From Flavobacterium nitratireducens (GTDB lineage: Bacteria > Bacteroidota > Bacteroidia > Flavobacteriales > Flavobacteriaceae), in contig NZ_CP121111.1 of NCBI RefSeq assembly GCF_029625335.1, positions 744,001-808,000 on the forward strand: a stretch of DNA of 64,000 bases, read 5' to 3'. This document shows, piece after piece, positions 62,889-64,000 of the stretch. A model generated the notes under the pieces. That model made no database searches. It had not been told where the DNA came from and saw only the letters and a list, made by a program, of their open reading frames with translations. The first letter of the stretch is position 1. The number at the start of each line of letters is the position of its first letter. A program made the translations under genes and the position numbers.

Positions 62889-63408
62889 AGCTAAGAATAT
62901 CAGATACATTGTGGTGCATTGTCAGGCAGGACACGGAACGCTAAAAAGCATGCAGGATTTTTGGAAAACATCTTTAGGATGGAAATCTCCAGGATATGCC
63001 ACGTGGATAGATTATGATGGTACACGCCATAGGCTTGCGGATTATAATGCGGTTACTAATGGTGTTGCAGGATTTAATAGTCAATGTTTGCATATGAGTT
63101 ATCGTGGTGGTGTGTTACAGGAAAATGTAAAGGTTGCAGCCGATACCAGAACTCAGGCACAAAAGAATGCTATTCTTTTAGAAATCATCGATATGATGCA
63201 CTGGTTGCATGAGAATGGAAACGATTTGCAAAACGTGATGATCTTGGGTCATTATCAGTTTTCGGATGATAAGAACAAAAATGGTGCAATTGAACCTTGG
63301 GAACGTATTAAATCCTGTCCGTCTTTTGATGCGTATGAGGAATATGCTTTCCTGATGGAAAAGGAAAATGTGTTGTATCACAAATTGAAGTTACCTAAAA
63401 ACAGATAA
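62878..63408 (+). CDS. N-acetylmuramoyl-L-alanine amidase (Amidase_2), endolysin
   Basis: From ATG 62878 the protein has 176 residues: IRYIVVHCQAGHGTLKSMQDFW with the zinc-binding His, GWKSPGYATWIDYDG, VAGFNSQCLHMSYRGG with a second His, and ILGHYQFSDDKN...RIKSCPSFDAYEEY with the third ligand region. This is the T7 lysozyme/PGRP-like amidase type, which cleaves the peptidoglycan amide bond, and it acts as phage endolysin. The longer frame from 62833 begins within the upstream gene and is not preferred. Confidence 0.88.
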   Translation: MANRAKNIRYIVVHCQAGHGTLKSMQDFWKTSLGWKSPGYATWIDYDGTRHRLADYNAVTNGVAGFNSQCLHMSYRGGVLQENVKVAADTRTQAQKNAILLEIIDMMHWLHENGNDLQNVMILGHYQFSDDKNKNGAIEPWERIKSCPSFDAYEEYAFLMEKENVLYHKLKLPKNR

Positions 63409-63409
63409 G

Positions 63410-63993
63410 ATGAAAAGAGTATTCTTTGATTATGTGTTCAAACTGTTTTTGGTTTGGCTATTGCTTTCTTGTTTTGGATGTGCTTCAAAAAAAAGAATAG
63501 TTCTAGTGAAATAGAACTACATACCAATACGGAGCTTCAAACAAGTGAAGGTGGTGCTACAATTGGTACCAATACCAATGTAGTAACTGAGATTAAAAAA
63601 AGTGTCAGTTCCAGTGGTTCTACAATTGAAAGAAATTATAAACCTGTTGATCCTACCAAGCCATCGAGCGTGACCACTCCGGATGGGAAAAAATATGTTT
63701 TGGATAATGCCGAAATCAATGAGAAGGAAACGACTCATACAAAAAATGAAAGTTCCTCTGAAAATACAGTGGATACTTCATCCAGTTCGGCTAACTATTG
63801 GGGAAAGGATTCATCCTTTATCAAATTGGAAGATATCCATTCGCAAAGCAATAACACAATGAACAGATCAGGTTTTAATTTTTGGTCTTGGTTATGGGTA
63901 TTAGCCCTTATAATTATTGTGATAATTCTAAACTACTTAAACAATCGCTTTAAGTGGGTTTCTTATGTCACAAGCTTTTTCGTTATTAAGTAA
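63410..63993 (+). pseudogene. Probable unimolecular spanin (u-spanin), interrupted by a -1 frameshift in an eight-A run
   Basis: ATG 63410 starts a lipoprotein signal (MKRVFFDYVFKLFLVWLLLSC FGCAS) with a lipobox and Cys 24; the frame ends at 63514. The -1 frame from the eight-A run (63486-63493) continues for about 165 residues: KKNSSSEIELHTNTELQTS onwards, serine/threonine-rich, ending in a C-terminal membrane segment FWSWLWVLALIIIVIILNYL. A lipid anchor at one end and a membrane span at the other is the u-spanin layout, which links outer and inner membrane and fuses them during lysis. One extra A would join the two frames. Confidence 0.65.
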
Positions 63994-64000
63994 CATCTTC

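Larger units (their letters stand above)
47951..64000. mobile_element. Prophage (left part; right end outside the window)
   Basis: From 47,951 on, genes are tightly packed, mostly on the plus strand and mostly without chromosomal counterparts: a CI-like repressor on the minus strand, divergent early genes, a primase-helicase, a series of small early genes, a minus-strand gene, a regulatory region, then a structural operon with fibre-like proteins and a lysis module with amidase. Integrase, terminase, portal and capsid genes are not found here and must be in the unseen part if the phage is intact. Confidence 0.75.

Overview
The window is low-GC chromosomal DNA from a member of the Bacteroidota, almost certainly a Flavobacterium-like species. 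The evidence is the gene content (bacillithiol enzyme BshA, TamB, an LptD-like protein, PrcB-type lipoprotein, DUF4159), TTG-N19-TAnnTTTG promoters typical of the phylum, near absence of Shine-Dalgarno sites, and GTTAG/ATAAC-type low-complexity spacers between genes.

Positions 1-36,600 are ordinary core genome: a transaldolase fragment, an SDR, the SRP RNA, glutaminyl cyclase, an arginase-family formimidoylglutamase (frameshifted), a DEAD-box helicase, a dicarboxylate symporter, chorismate synthase, a lipid A type phosphoesterase, bshA, a truncated GH3/beta-lactamase fusion (frameshifted), an Fe-S oxidoreductase pair with MlaD and a cell-wall amidase, an LptD-like protein, ridA, a glycolytic block (methylglyoxal synthase, GlcNAc-kinase-like, gap, pfkA), TamB, tsaD, rsmE, and other RNA methyltransferases.

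Positions 36,600-47,900 are accessory. A 14-copy 20-bp tandem array and three copies of a dispersed 51-bp repeat lead into a XerC/D-like tyrosine recombinase. Next comes a tightly coupled operon of six genes: a controller, a C5 methyltransferase, an AlwI-like endonuclease, an adenine methyltransferase, then a membrane protein and a DUF4868 protein that look like the Kiwa anti-phage pair KwaA/KwaB. The operon has a clear promoter overlaid with three TTGNCAA boxes. It is bracketed by two large hairpins whose stems differ but whose loop, mismatch bubble and flanks are conserved, so it looks like a mobile defence cassette. An IS91-like element (HUH transposase plus tyrosine recombinase) and a two-gene cassette with a glycosylase-like protein follow.

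Positions 47,951-64,000 are the left part of a prophage (or prophage-derived element), abutting what looks like the 3' end of a tRNA gene. It has a Cro/CI-like repressor, early genes, a large primase-helicase, many small genes, a cassette insertion (54.4-55.7 kb) with attC-like elements, a regulatory region with ten TGTAAC boxes and three repressor-type operators, a structural/fibre operon including a duplicated LRR adhesin, and a lysis module. The same palindromic operator sits in front of the early genes and in front of the late operon, suggesting one repressor controls both. Terminase, capsid, portal and integrase are not in the window.

Three genes are broken by exactly one missing base in a run of 7-8 identical bases, and a fourth has one extra base. 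This may be homopolymer sequencing error rather than biology and affects how pseudogene calls should be read.
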